Assembly (NCBI GenBank): GCA_028278625.1
Contig: JANQDY010000079.1
Span: 1-59,350, forward strand
Direction of reading: 5' to 3'
Source: Thermodesulfobacteriota bacterium
GTDB lineage: Bacteria; Desulfobacterota; DSM-4660; Desulfatiglandales; Desulfatiglandaceae
Length of the DNA stretch: 59,350 bases
The notes beneath the pieces were generated by a model. The model was not told the DNA's origin. It did not search any database and saw only the letters and a program-made list of their open reading frames with translations. Position numbers and translations under genes: made by a program. Below are positions 16,566 to 25,544 of the stretch, one piece after another. Position 1 is the stretch's first letter; every line of letters begins with the position of its first letter.

Positions 16566-18797
16566 TTACCAGCCTTTGTATGGATTCGGCCCCACTTCTT
16601 CGATGGTCTCCATGAATTCATCGATAATCTTGGGAATCTTGTCATAATCCGTAATGCCCACTTCCACGAACTTCACGCGATCCGATTCCAGAGCGAGGCG
16701 GTCCAGGGTTTCGGACACTTTGCTAAGACGCGTATCGGCAAGTTCACTCCCTTTCACGAAGTGGCACTGATAGTCGTCTCCATGGCGACATCCCATCAGC
16801 AAAATTCCGTCAATCCCCCGGGAGAGGGAGTCGGCTATCCATACCAGGTTCATGGAGCCCAGACACCGCATCTGGACAAACCGAACATAGGGGCTCCATT
16901 TCATCCGTTTGATGCCGGCCATATCCAGGGCCGGCAGGGCGTCGTTTTCACAGATGAGGCAAATGACCCTCGGTTTTTCCTCGTCCTCTTCCGGAACATT
17001 CACTGATTTGATCATATTGCCGATCATGCCCACGGAATAATTCTTAAAAGAAATAATTCGCTCCGGGCAGGCGCCCATGCAAACGCCGCATCGACGGCAA
17101 CGGGTGGGGTTGGGGAGCGGGTTGGCTTTTTCGTCTTCATTGATGGCCCCGAAGGGACACTCTTCCGTGCACCGTTTGCACTGGGTACACCGGCTCATAT
17201 TGAATTCCGGATAGGTGGTATCCCCGGCCCTTGGATGCACCGCCTTTCCGACTGCGGTCAATTCGGCGCACTGAACGGCCTTAAGAGCCGCGCCAGCGGC
17301 ATCATCCTTTGCCTTGCCCGCCTCCATGGGACGTCTGACGCAGCCGGCGGTATAGATCCCGGTCCTTCTGGTTTCATAGGGAAAACAGATGAAATGTGAA
17401 TCCGGGGAACCGTATTTGAGCGTGGGCAATTCCGGTCCCTGGCGGTATTCCAGGTTCAAAGCGGAATTGGCGAAAAAACCCGAATCGGGCACCACCTCAA
17501 TCATGCCGTCTTCATCCGCATCTTCCGCATCGGCGGGGGCTTTGATCTTGGGCGTTACATCCGGTTTGGAAGCAGACACCATTCCCGTGGCCAAAACCAC
17601 CAGATCCAGATCCTCGATCCTTACCTTCTCGTCCAGCAGTTCATCGTCAGCTTCAACGAAGAGTTTGCCGCCCGTTTCACCCACTTCGGTAGCGGTCCCG
17701 CGAATGAAGATGTTCCCGTCCTCCTGGGCCTTCCGGTAAAAATCCTCCGCCTGACCCACCGTACGAACGTCCTTATAGAGCACGTAATTGACCGCTTCCG
17801 GATCCTGTTCTTTTATATAAGTGGCCTGCTTCAGGGAAACCAAACAGCAGGAAGATGAACAATAGGGGAGGTGTTCCGGGTCTCTGGAACCGGCGCACTG
17901 AATGAACAGCACGGTTTTAACCGGCTTTCCGTCGGAAGGACGGACGATTTTACCGGCAGCCGCCATCTCTTCCATTTCAACATTGGTGATAACGTCTTTG
18001 GTCAGACCATAGCCCAGATGGCCCAGCTTGTTAGCGTCATAGGGGACCCATCCGGTGGCCTGCACCACGGCGCCGGCCCGTTCACTGACCACGTTCCCCT
18101 CGCTTTTGATATCGACGGCGAAAATACCCGGGCCCCCGCTGATCTTTTCGACGGTGGAAGAGGTGTAAACATTGATGTTTTCTTCCGCCAAAACCGCCTC
18201 AACCATTTCGGCCGCACCGGTATCGCTAAGCTCCTTGTAGGGCAGCGTTACCTGCTGCTTCATCTTGCCTAGAAAACCGCCCAGCTTATCTTCCTTCTCC
18301 ACCAAAATCGCCTTATACCCGGCCTTGGCCGTCTCCAAAGCCGCCGTCATACCGGCCACACCGCCGCCCACCACCAACACGTCTTTGGAATATTCCTCTT
18401 CCGCCTTAAAGGGTTCAGGTAGGTCGGTGTCTTTGGCTTTGGAACAACCCATACGCAGATTGTCTTCGGCCAGTTCCTGGGTATTTTCGTCCTCCGCGGG
18501 CATGACCCAAGCCACCTGCTCCCTCAGGTTGACCCTTTCCACAATCACACCGGGTCCGAAATTGAACACATCGTAATTCACACGGTATGAGCAAGCACCA
18601 ATGAGGACCGTATTGATCCCTTCATCGGCAATATCTTTCTTGATCAGTTCAACACCCTCTTCGCCGCACAGGCAGGGGTGATCTTTGGAGACGTCAATGG
18701 TGAACTCCTCGGTCCCCTCCTCCAGAAGCTGTTCCACGTTAAGGGCATCTCCAATGCCGCACCCGGTGCATATATATACTGCTGTTTTTTTGTCCAT
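16566..18797 (-). CDS. qmoB: Quinone-interacting oxidoreductase subunit B
   Basis: A 743-residue HdrA-like flavoprotein, the usual size for QmoB. In order: an N-terminal cysteine-rich region (YICTGCGIGDAL), the FAD Rossmann motif VVGGGVAGMTAALETA near residue 140, QCAGSRDPEHLPYCSSSCC, two [4Fe-4S] motifs (CTQCKRCTEECP, CRRCGVCMGACP) near 545-585, and a C-terminal MvhD-like domain containing CLICEND and LLMGCRHGDDYQCHF. It acts in the cytoplasm with QmoA to deliver electrons to APS reductase. It is four bases from qmoA. Confidence 0.96.
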   Translation of the reverse strand: MDKKTAVYICTGCGIGDALNVEQLLEEGTEEFTIDVSKDHPCLCGEEGVELIKKDIADEGINTVLIGACSYRVNYDVFNFGPGVIVERVNLREQVAWVMPAEDENTQELAEDNLRMGCSKAKDTDLPEPFKAEEEYSKDVLVVGGGVAGMTAALETAKAGYKAILVEKEDKLGGFLGKMKQQVTLPYKELSDTGAAEMVEAVLAEENINVYTSSTVEKISGGPGIFAVDIKSEGNVVSERAGAVVQATGWVPYDANKLGHLGYGLTKDVITNVEMEEMAAAGKIVRPSDGKPVKTVLFIQCAGSRDPEHLPYCSSSCCLVSLKQATYIKEQDPEAVNYVLYKDVRTVGQAEDFYRKAQEDGNIFIRGTATEVGETGGKLFVEADDELLDEKVRIEDLDLVVLATGMVSASKPDVTPKIKAPADAEDADEDGMIEVVPDSGFFANSALNLEYRQGPELPTLKYGSPDSHFICFPYETRRTGIYTAGCVRRPMEAGKAKDDAAGAALKAVQCAELTAVGKAVHPRAGDTTYPEFNMSRCTQCKRCTEECPFGAINEDEKANPLPNPTRCRRCGVCMGACPERIISFKNYSVGMIGNMIKSVNVPEEDEEKPRVICLICENDALPALDMAGIKRMKWSPYVRFVQMRCLGSMNLVWIADSLSRGIDGILLMGCRHGDDYQCHFVKGSELADTRLSKVSETLDRLALESDRVKFVEVGITDYDKIPKIIDEFMETIEEVGPNPYKGW

Positions 18798-18801
18798 CGA
18801 G

Positions 18802-20070
18802 TTACCTCCTCGCGATTGATTGGATAGCCTTCAAAGCGGATGACGTGGCGTCCTGCACGGATGAGGCAACATCCGTGGGTCTCCTTACGCAACCGGCACC
18901 GTAGATGCCGGCTTTTTCCGGGTCGTTGACCACGAAACCGTACTCATCCGCCGCCACTTCGGGTGCGCCGGCTATGTCGATTTTATTGGGAACCATGCCG
19001 GTGGCCAAAACCACCATGTCAAAGGTCATGCGAAGCTGCTCCCCTGTTCGGGTGTTTTCACCTTCCAAGAGCAGATTGCCAGTGGCCTCATCCTCCGAGA
19101 TATTGGCGATCTTACTCTTGATGAACGCTATCTTTTCGTCTTCCTGGACTTTGGTGTAGAAGTCTTCCAACCGATCAAGGGCCCGTATATCAATGAAAAA
19201 GATGGTGACATCAGCGTCAGGATACATTTCCCGTACATAAGTGGCCTGTTTCATGGATGCCAGGCAGCAGATGCCCGAGCAATATGGGAGATGGTTTTCA
19301 TCCCGGGAACCGGCGCACTGTATAAAGGCGATGTTTTTCGCGTCTTTACCGTCGGAAGGTCTTAGGATTTTGCCTTCCGTGGGCCCCGTGGGTGACGCCA
19401 TGCGCTCTATCATCACGTTGGAAACGACATTCGGGTATTCCCCAAAACCGTAGTAATCAATCTTCTCCGCTTCATAGGGGTCCCAACCGGCGGCCCAGAC
19501 GACAGCGCCCACGTTCAGATCAAAGGTGGATTCCGCCATGTCCAGATCTATGGCGCCATATTCACAGGCTTCCTGACACTTCTTGCCGTCCTCTGTGTTA
19601 GCGATGGACGGATCAATGACATATCTCATGGGAAATGCGAATTCATGGGGCAGGTAGGCAGCCTTGATCTTGTCCATACCGAAATTGAAGGGATTGTCGA
19701 TTTCCCCTTCACATACTTCGCCGCACTTGCCGCAGCAGGTGCATTTATCATTCACATACCGGGGCGACAGTTTGATGGTCACATTGTAATTACCTTCTGA
19801 TCCCGAGAGATTGGCTACTTCCGCCATGGTGAAAAACCGGATCTTGGGATTCTGTCTCATGCGCCGGAAATTGATTTCAAGACCGCAATTGGGCGGACAC
19901 AGCTTGGGAAAATACTGATACAACTGGGCCACACGTCCTCCCAGGTACGGGTTTTTCTCAACCAGCACCACGTCATAACCGGCCTCGGCCGCTTCCAGAG
20001 CGGACGTAATGCCACTCATGCCTCCGCCAACCACCAGTATACTCTGGTTTGTCGTTTGTACATCTGCCAT
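18802..20070 (-). CDS. qmoA: Quinone-interacting oxidoreductase subunit A
   Basis: A 422-residue HdrA-like flavoprotein. It shows ILVVGGGMSGITSALEAAEAGYD for FAD binding (residues 10-32), the family segment KLCPPNCGLEINF, cysteines for an Fe-S cluster in CTCCGKC, QCAGSRDENHLPYCSGICC, and the C-terminal YGAGCVRRPTDVA. The start at 20070 has CTGGAGG upstream; longer readings to 20184 lack one and run through the stem-loop region. With QmoB it forms the soluble flavin part of the complex that feeds AprBA. Confidence 0.96.
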   Translation of the reverse strand: MADVQTTNQSILVVGGGMSGITSALEAAEAGYDVVLVEKNPYLGGRVAQLYQYFPKLCPPNCGLEINFRRMRQNPKIRFFTMAEVANLSGSEGNYNVTIKLSPRYVNDKCTCCGKCGEVCEGEIDNPFNFGMDKIKAAYLPHEFAFPMRYVIDPSIANTEDGKKCQEACEYGAIDLDMAESTFDLNVGAVVWAAGWDPYEAEKIDYYGFGEYPNVVSNVMIERMASPTGPTEGKILRPSDGKDAKNIAFIQCAGSRDENHLPYCSGICCLASMKQATYVREMYPDADVTIFFIDIRALDRLEDFYTKVQEDEKIAFIKSKIANISEDEATGNLLLEGENTRTGEQLRMTFDMVVLATGMVPNKIDIAGAPEVAADEYGFVVNDPEKAGIYGAGCVRRPTDVASSVQDATSSALKAIQSIARR

Positions 20071-20123
20071 TGTTTCCTCCAGCGTTGTTGTTTTTGTTGA
20101 ACGTATCTCGTCAATAACCATTT

Positions 20124-20246
20124 TGCTCATGCAAAACGAGCATTGACCAAATACGCATAGAGCGCATGGCATTAAAAACGCCATGCACTCTTGAGTGTTG
20201 CCAGTATTAACAAAATGCTCCAGGCATCAAAAAGACGCCTGGAGCA
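20124..20246 (-). promoter_or_regulatory. Three consecutive stem-loops between aprA and qmoA
   Basis: Three hairpins lie in the 197-base aprA-qmoA gap: 20216-20246 (10-bp stem TGCTCCAGGC/GCCTGGAGCA), 20164-20186 (7-bp stem GCATGGC/GCCATGC) and 20124-20142 (5-bp stem TGCTC/GAGCA). In RNA sense the loops are all U-rich and begin with GU. The first is followed by TTTTGTT and could act as a partial terminator. Together they may stabilise the aprBA message or lower qmo expression relative to apr. Confidence 0.7.
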
Positions 20247-20267
20247 ATGGTTAAACAGGATTAACGG

Positions 20268-22151
20268 TTATACACCGGGGATGTTCCAAACGTCTTTCTT
20301 GGACATTTCCCATTCACCGGACTCGGGATCCAGCCGGCAGTTGGCGAAGCAGTGCCAGTTTTCTTCGTCCATGGTGGGTTTATCAGCACGGAAGTAGTAT
20401 CCGGGCCAACGGGTTTCTTCACGGAACAGCATGGTGCGCACGTGGGCTTCCGCCTGCGCCATGCGGTGCATATTCTCCCAGCACCTTTCCAGTTCGTAGA
20501 TACCCTCGGCAGCCAGTTTTTCGCTGTCTTCCTGCAGATACACGAACAGTTCCATGGCCCTTTCAAGATTCGATATACTGGTCTTGAAGGCCGCGGTTAC
20601 GCCGCCGGCATACTCATCCATGATCTTCTGCATGCGGTCCATGAAGGGGCGCCACAGAATGTAGTTGGGGTTGACGGAGGGTTCTGTGGTAATTTTACAG
20701 AATTCCTGGTAGCGATCCAGGGGCGCCAGGACCTTGGCTTTCAGGTCTTCAACCACTGCCGCATCCACGCTGGGGTCGGCCCCCTTTTCCACGATGTATT
20801 TGACCGCTGATTTACCAACGATCCGGCCTTCGGCATGGGAACCGGAGGAGAACTTATGGCTGGAAGCACCAGAAGCATCACCGGCGGCAAAGAGCGCGTC
20901 CACCGTAGTCATATTGGTGTATCCCCATTTGTAGGGGGTATCCATATCTTCGGGGCCGCTCACCCATGCACCGGAAGCACCGGAGTGGGAGCCGATGAAG
21001 TACGGCTCACAAGCGGCGATTTCCGAGTGTTTCTCTTCGGGTTTGACGTTCAGGGCCGCCCACAGATGTGCCTGGGAAATGGTCATATCCAGAAAGTCTT
21101 CCCATGCTTCGGCTTCCAGTTCCTTCATCTTCTTCTTGTAGCCCTTGGGATCGTCCTTGTAGGCGTCCGCGATCTTGTTGATGGCCTCATCGGTCTCCAT
21201 GTACAAGGGACCTAAGCCCGCATCCACATCCAGCATCCCAAGGTAGTTCCTCAGGTTGGCCGGAATCGGCTTGGCCAGGCCGTAGGGCGCCCAGTTCTGC
21301 AGCTCTTCTTTCCTCACTGCCATGTACTCGCCGCCGACGGCGCTGATGGCACGGGATTTAAAGAGCAGGAACCATGCACCCACTGGGCCGTAGGCGTCTT
21401 TGAAGCGGACAGGAATGAAACGCACTTCCTGACAGGTCATTTCGGCGCCGGCTTTGATGGTGAAGTAAGCACTGGAACCGGTGTTAAACGGAGGATACCA
21501 GGAACGGCCAAAACCCTCGCCCACGGAACGGGGGCGAAACACGTGCACCGCACCACCCATTGTGGCGACAGTCGCCTTGGCCTTGAACACGTAGAATTTT
21601 TCTTCGCGGGTGCTGAAACCGACTGCGCCCACACACTTGTTGCCGTCCAGGAGAGGCTCCACGATGAAAACGCGTTCGAAAATCTCGCCACCCGCATCGG
21701 CAATGGCGTTTTTGGCGGCTTCAGCGATGAGAATCTTGTAGGACTCACCGTTGATCATGAGCTGCCAGCGGCCTTCATGAACATACTTACCGTCTTCATC
21801 CAGCCAGATTTTGAGACCCCATTTTTCAAACAGATGGACCGAGGAGTCCACGTGACGGGCGATGTTGTAAACCAGGTCTTCACGGGAGATACCCATGAGG
21901 TCCTGACGCACGTACCGGACGTAGTCTTCACAGGTGTTGTCGCCGTCTCTAAGACCGATATACTGGTTGATGGCGGAGAGGCCCATTGCCACGGCGCCGC
22001 TGCGATCGAGAGCAGCTTTGTCCACCAGGGTAATTTTGATGTTGTTTTTCTTTGCCCAGTAGGCCGCTTCGGTGGCCACACCACAGGCTGAGAATCCCCC
22101 ACCGAGTATCAGGAGGTCAGTGCTGACTTCTACTGTTTCAAAATTTGCCAT
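20268..22151 (-). CDS. aprA: APS reductase alpha subunit
   Basis: A 627-residue flavoprotein of the fumarate reductase fold. FAD motif LLILGGGFSACGVATEAAYWA is near residue 13, with DKAALDRSGAVAMGLSAINQY following. Conserved Apr segments RPRSVGEGFGRSWYPPF and SSHKFSSGSHAEGRIVGK are present. It reduces APS to sulfite and AMP in the cytoplasm with AprB. The orientation (sulfate reducer rather than sulfur oxidiser) is inferred from the linked qmo genes. The gene begins 22 bases after aprB, with a GGAGG before the ATG. No sat gene is adjacent. Confidence 0.98.
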   Translation of the reverse strand: MANFETVEVSTDLLILGGGFSACGVATEAAYWAKKNNIKITLVDKAALDRSGAVAMGLSAINQYIGLRDGDNTCEDYVRYVRQDLMGISREDLVYNIARHVDSSVHLFEKWGLKIWLDEDGKYVHEGRWQLMINGESYKILIAEAAKNAIADAGGEIFERVFIVEPLLDGNKCVGAVGFSTREEKFYVFKAKATVATMGGAVHVFRPRSVGEGFGRSWYPPFNTGSSAYFTIKAGAEMTCQEVRFIPVRFKDAYGPVGAWFLLFKSRAISAVGGEYMAVRKEELQNWAPYGLAKPIPANLRNYLGMLDVDAGLGPLYMETDEAINKIADAYKDDPKGYKKKMKELEAEAWEDFLDMTISQAHLWAALNVKPEEKHSEIAACEPYFIGSHSGASGAWVSGPEDMDTPYKWGYTNMTTVDALFAAGDASGASSHKFSSGSHAEGRIVGKSAVKYIVEKGADPSVDAAVVEDLKAKVLAPLDRYQEFCKITTEPSVNPNYILWRPFMDRMQKIMDEYAGGVTAAFKTSISNLERAMELFVYLQEDSEKLAAEGIYELERCWENMHRMAQAEAHVRTMLFREETRWPGYYFRADKPTMDEENWHCFANCRLDPESGEWEMSKKDVWNIPGV

Positions 22152-22173
22152 ATCTAAAATACCTCCTCTCTAC

Positions 22174-22605
22174 TTATACTGTGGGTACGTCGACGCCCAG
22201 AGATTCGGGCTCGGTCGCCAACGCCTGATTGTTAATGTCGTCGTGGGTCCCATAACCGCCCAAGGGGTCGGCAGTACCTTCTTCCGTTGTCCGGATGGGG
22301 AACTTGAACCGTTTCAGGCTGCCGTCACGGAATTTCACCGTCCACATGATATCTTCGGAACCGCGAAGCGGTGTACAGCTTGCACCCAGGGGGATAAAGT
22401 CGGCGTAACCACGAACGTCCATGGCCTGCTGCGGGCAGATCTTTACGCAGCACTGGCACTCCCAGCACATGGAAGGATCACGGTTAAATGCCAGCATTTT
22501 TTCTTGGTCCAGCAACATGAGGTCGTTGGGGCAAATGTACATGCAAGCGGTCTTGTCCTGCCCTTTACAACCATCGCACTTTTCTGTAATTACGAAACTT
22601 GGCAT
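22174..22605 (-). CDS. aprB: APS reductase beta subunit
   Basis: A 143-residue ferredoxin subunit. Two [4Fe-4S] clusters are bound by CDGCKGQDKTACMYICP, with the spacing insertion characteristic of AprB, and CWECQCCVKICP. The C-terminal tail (about residues 70-143) is the extension that wraps around AprA. Start 22605 has TAGGAGG seven bases upstream. It is the first gene of the operon. Confidence 0.98.
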   Translation of the reverse strand: MPSFVITEKCDGCKGQDKTACMYICPNDLMLLDQEKMLAFNRDPSMCWECQCCVKICPQQAMDVRGYADFIPLGASCTPLRGSEDIMWTVKFRDGSLKRFKFPIRTTEEGTADPLGGYGTHDDINNQALATEPESLGVDVPTV

Positions 22606-22864
22606 TAGTATACCTCCTAATTCAACAAAAATTAATTACGGTAAACGATGATACGATCCAGATTGGTTGATCCGAAAACTTACGACGTTTACACCTCCTT
22701 TCTCTGTAATAGGGTCCAAATAGCACCTGGTGGAAGACACAAAGATCCTCCACCTAAATCTTCGTTTCTCACTTCAAAATGCACTCACCTGCCATCTCAG
22801 AATCAAGAATTGAGATCTCTTTGTTCGGCCTGGAATATACTTTGTGCATTTTGGAACAAGCATC
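22606..22864 (-). other. Long 5' leader of the apr operon
   Basis: About 250 bases separate the predicted start site from the aprB ATG, and no gene lies in them. The leader contains a perfect AAAGGAGGTG (complement of 22692-22701) with no usable start codon at the right distance, only GTG-TAA. GTAAACG beside it can pair with CGTTTAC nearer aprB. This may be an RNA structure with a regulatory role. No known riboswitch class is recognised. Confidence 0.4.
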
Positions 22865-22892
22865 TTTATATCGAATTTTCTTGAGGTGTCAA
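22865..22892 (-). promoter_or_regulatory. Sigma-70 promoter of the apr-qmo-hdr operon
   Basis: On the minus strand TTGACA (22892-22887), a 16-base spacer and TATAAA (22870-22865). This is the best promoter match in the 469-base gap between pfk and aprB. Confidence 0.7.
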
Positions 22893-23074
22893 GGAAAAAT
22901 GAGCAATTATTTCAAGATTCTCAAAAAAAACACCCCCTGCAACCCGGGCGTCATTGGAGGTCGGCGGGCAAAAAGAGACAACTGATTGTTAATACGATTA
23001 AATTATCAGTTTTTACATTCACCGCCGAAACATTTTTTTCGTGGGCTGGCGGAACGGCCATTCGAGCTCCCGCC

Positions 23075-24370
23075 TCAAGTTTCCGCCAGATCTCTGGGCT
23101 GTCCGGTGGATTCCACCACGCTGCTCCAAAGGCGGCCCTTTGGATCGATTTTTTTTCGCTCCGACACCGCCATGGGGATGGGCACATGGGTATATTCCGC
23201 ATCCCAGTATCCCACCACCATATTGGTCCGGCCGGCCATTCCCGCATGTACCGCATTGTGTCCCAAAAGCAGGCAGAAAACGGAGTCTTTGGCGTTGGCC
23301 GGAACGCTACGGATAATATAACTGGGATCAATATATTTCAGGTGCATTTCCATTCCTTCGCGCTTAAAATAGGCCCTGATCTCATCACGAAGGAAAACGC
23401 CGATATCCCCGAAACGAAGGTTCCCGGACGCATCCCGCTCACCGGTGGGATTGAGGAGGTCCTGTCCCGCGCCTTCCGCCACGACGATCACCGCGTGGCT
23501 GGACCTTTGGATTCTCTTTTTCAGTACCGGCATGAAACATTGGAGAGTGAAGTGTGATTCCGGTACCAGACAGAAATTGACATCACTGGTGGCAAGCGTG
23601 GCATAAGCTGCAATAAAGCCGGATTCTCGCCCCATCAGTTTGACGAGACCCGCGCCGTTTCGTGCGCCCTTTGCTTCCACGTGGGCCGCGTTTATGCAGG
23701 CGCGGGCCGCGGAAACGGCGGTCTCAAACCCGAAAGACTGGTCCAAAAATGAAATGTCGTTATCGATGGTTTTGGGAATACCCACGACGCCGATTTTGAG
23801 ACGACGCTTTCCGATCTCCTCGCTGATGGCCTGAGCACCCCTAAGGGTGCCGTCACCCCCGATGGCAAACAGGAGACGAATATTCATCCGCTCCAGGGTG
23901 TCCACCATATCCGATATATCCTGGGGTCCCCGGGATGAACCCAAGATGGTCCCCCCTTTCTCGTGAATGTCCGCTACCACTTTTGGGTTCAGTTCCAATG
24001 GTACATGCCGGTATTTCGACGAAATCCCTTCATATCCATAGCGAAAGCCGTAGACCGTGTTCACCTGATAGTGGTAGTGCAGACTTAATACAATAGCGCG
24101 GATCACATCATTTAATCCGGGACAGATCCCGCCACAGGTGACGATGCCGCATTTCAGTTTCGATGGATCAAAATAGATCTTTTCTCTCGGTCCCGCCATC
24201 TCGAAGCTGGGAAGACCTTTTTTAAGATCCATGCTGGCAGTGGCCTCTTTGAGGGTCCCGTGATACAGAACGCGATCATCGTCAGACACAAACTGCCCCT
24301 CGGTCATGGTGGAGGAAACCCTGCATTCACCAAGCTTATCGATCTCCAGATTCATATCTTCTATTTCCAT
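23075..24370 (-). CDS. ATP-dependent 6-phosphofructokinase
   Basis: A 431-residue PFK. It shows GGICPGLNDVIR near residue 80, GGDGTLRGA for ATP-type phosphate binding (Gly rather than the Asp of PPi enzymes after GGD), GIPKTIDNDI with the catalytic Asp, and MGRESGFIA. An N-terminal extension of about 70 residues matches the long bacterial/plant type. Start 24370 has GAGG seven bases upstream. It commits fructose 6-phosphate to glycolysis. It is upstream of apr on the same strand but has its own promoter and a gap of 469 bases after it. Confidence 0.94.
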   Translation of the reverse strand: MEIEDMNLEIDKLGECRVSSTMTEGQFVSDDDRVLYHGTLKEATASMDLKKGLPSFEMAGPREKIYFDPSKLKCGIVTCGGICPGLNDVIRAIVLSLHYHYQVNTVYGFRYGYEGISSKYRHVPLELNPKVVADIHEKGGTILGSSRGPQDISDMVDTLERMNIRLLFAIGGDGTLRGAQAISEEIGKRRLKIGVVGIPKTIDNDISFLDQSFGFETAVSAARACINAAHVEAKGARNGAGLVKLMGRESGFIAAYATLATSDVNFCLVPESHFTLQCFMPVLKKRIQRSSHAVIVVAEGAGQDLLNPTGERDASGNLRFGDIGVFLRDEIRAYFKREGMEMHLKYIDPSYIIRSVPANAKDSVFCLLLGHNAVHAGMAGRTNMVVGYWDAEYTHVPIPMAVSERKKIDPKGRLWSSVVESTGQPRDLAET

Positions 24371-24425
24371 GGCAAAACCTCGCAAGTTGCGCAAGCGTCC
24401 AAGCGTCTGTATAATAATAGAAAGA

Positions 24426-24454
24426 AAAATAGAAAAACCGCTTTTGCGTGTCAA
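24426..24454 (-). promoter_or_regulatory. Promoter of the phosphofructokinase gene
   Basis: Minus strand TTGACA (24454-24449), 17-base spacer, TATTTT (24431-24426), about 55 bases before the start codon. Confidence 0.6.
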
Positions 24455-24492
24455 GCCTTTTGCCTTCTGGAAGGCGAAAGGGAAGAAAATCA

Positions 24493-24521
24493 TTGACAAG
24501 GCGAATTCCCTATGGATATTA
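24493..24521 (+). promoter_or_regulatory. Promoter of the Flx/Hdr operon
   Basis: TTGACA (24493-24498), 17-base spacer, ATATTA (24516-24521), 44 bases before the start at 24566. It is divergent from the pfk promoter, with 38 bases between the two -35 boxes. Confidence 0.6.
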
Positions 24522-24565
24522 GAATTCGACAGTAATGCTTAAAACTCCTCACAAGGAGAACCCGA

Positions 24566-25519
24566 ATGATAGATGAATTGAAGGGATCCGTAATGGTCGT
24601 AGGCGGTGGAATCGCCGGCATGCAGTCCGCGCTGGACCTGGCTGATTCCGGCTACTTTGTCCACCTGGTGGAGAAAAGCCCTTCCATTGGCGGGGCCATG
24701 GCACAGCTGGACAAGACATTTCCCACCAATGACTGTGCAATGTGAATCATATCGCCCAAACTGGTCGAGGTCGGCCGGCACATCAATATCCAGATTCACC
24801 CCTGCACAACCATTGAAAGCATCGAAGGAAAACAGGGTAACCTGAAAGTCCGTATCCATAAAAAGCCTCGATACGTCGATGTCGATAGATGTACCGGATG
24901 TGGCGATTGTGCCACACAGCTCATTGACGACGCCCATCCCGCCAGGGAGATTGACGGCCGCCTTTGGGTGGACAGAATTGAAATAGACCAGTCCAAATGC
25001 ATTCAGTGCGGTGACTGTGTGGATGCATGTACCGTTGAAAATCCCCTGAAACATGCTCTGACAACGGTTGTGAGAAACAGATTTGACGCTGCGGAAAAAG
25101 CGGATGAAATCGCGGCCCCCACAATCCTTCAGACCATTTTGGCCATGGACGGATCTGAACGGGAAGCCTTTTGGCGGGAACAGTTCAGCAAGTGCATCAA
25201 ATGCTATGGGTGCGTTGACATTTGTCCGGTTCAAATCCCCGGGACCCATGAGACCCTTGAGTTGGAAAAATGGGTGCCGCGAGGTCATGTGCCCCCCGCC
25301 TATCCCATGTTTCACCTGATACGCGCCTATCAGATCTGGGACACCTGTGTGCTGTGTGGCGATTGTGAGCAGACCTGTCCCGCGGGCATTCCCCTTAAAA
25401 CAGTGCAGGACATGGTACGGTTTTTCCCTCCGGAGGAGATTTTTGATCTGATTCCGGGGCTTTCGGAAGATGCTCAAAGGGCCATTGTGGATTTTGTCAA
25501 CAATCACAAGCAGATGTGA
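24566..25519 (+). CDS. hdrA: Selenocysteine HdrA N-terminal half fused to a dicluster ferredoxin
   Basis: A 317-residue protein if TGA at 24743-24745 is Sec60. Residues 9-40 carry the HdrA FAD motif VVGGGIAGMQSALDLADSGY and EKSPSIGGAMAQLDKTFP. TNDCAMU follows, where HdrA proteins have TNDC-x-x-C. KPRYVDVDRCTGCGDC is also HdrA-like, but this first ferredoxin motif lacks its fourth Cys. CIQCGDCVDAC, CIKCYGCVDICP (near 210) and CVLCGDCEQTCP (near 261) come next. The last 110 residues resemble the C-terminus of the Fe-S protein at 29200. The second half of the HdrA chain is absent and begins the next gene. AAGGAG precedes the ATG. The final TGA at 25517 is taken as a true stop because the frame closes again 45 bases on with no homology. 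Confidence 0.87.
24761..24778 (+). promoter_or_regulatory. SECIS element for HdrA Sec60
   Basis: CTGGTCG (24761-24767) pairs with CGGCCGG (24772-24778), allowing G-U pairs, around an AGGT loop (24768-24771). The loop begins 23 bases after the UGA, the same distance as in the other two Sec genes here. Confidence 0.8.
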
Positions 25520-25544
25520 ATTCGTTTCCGCCTGGGAGACTGGC

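Noticed and set aside
23075..24370. PPi-dependent phosphofructokinase
   Set aside because: The sequence after GGD is G-T, the ATP-type pattern, rather than Asp.
25517..25519. TGA at the end of the Sec-HdrA gene as another selenocysteine codon
   Set aside because: The frame runs only 15 codons to another TGA, no homology is seen there, and the next gene starts at 25545 in another frame.
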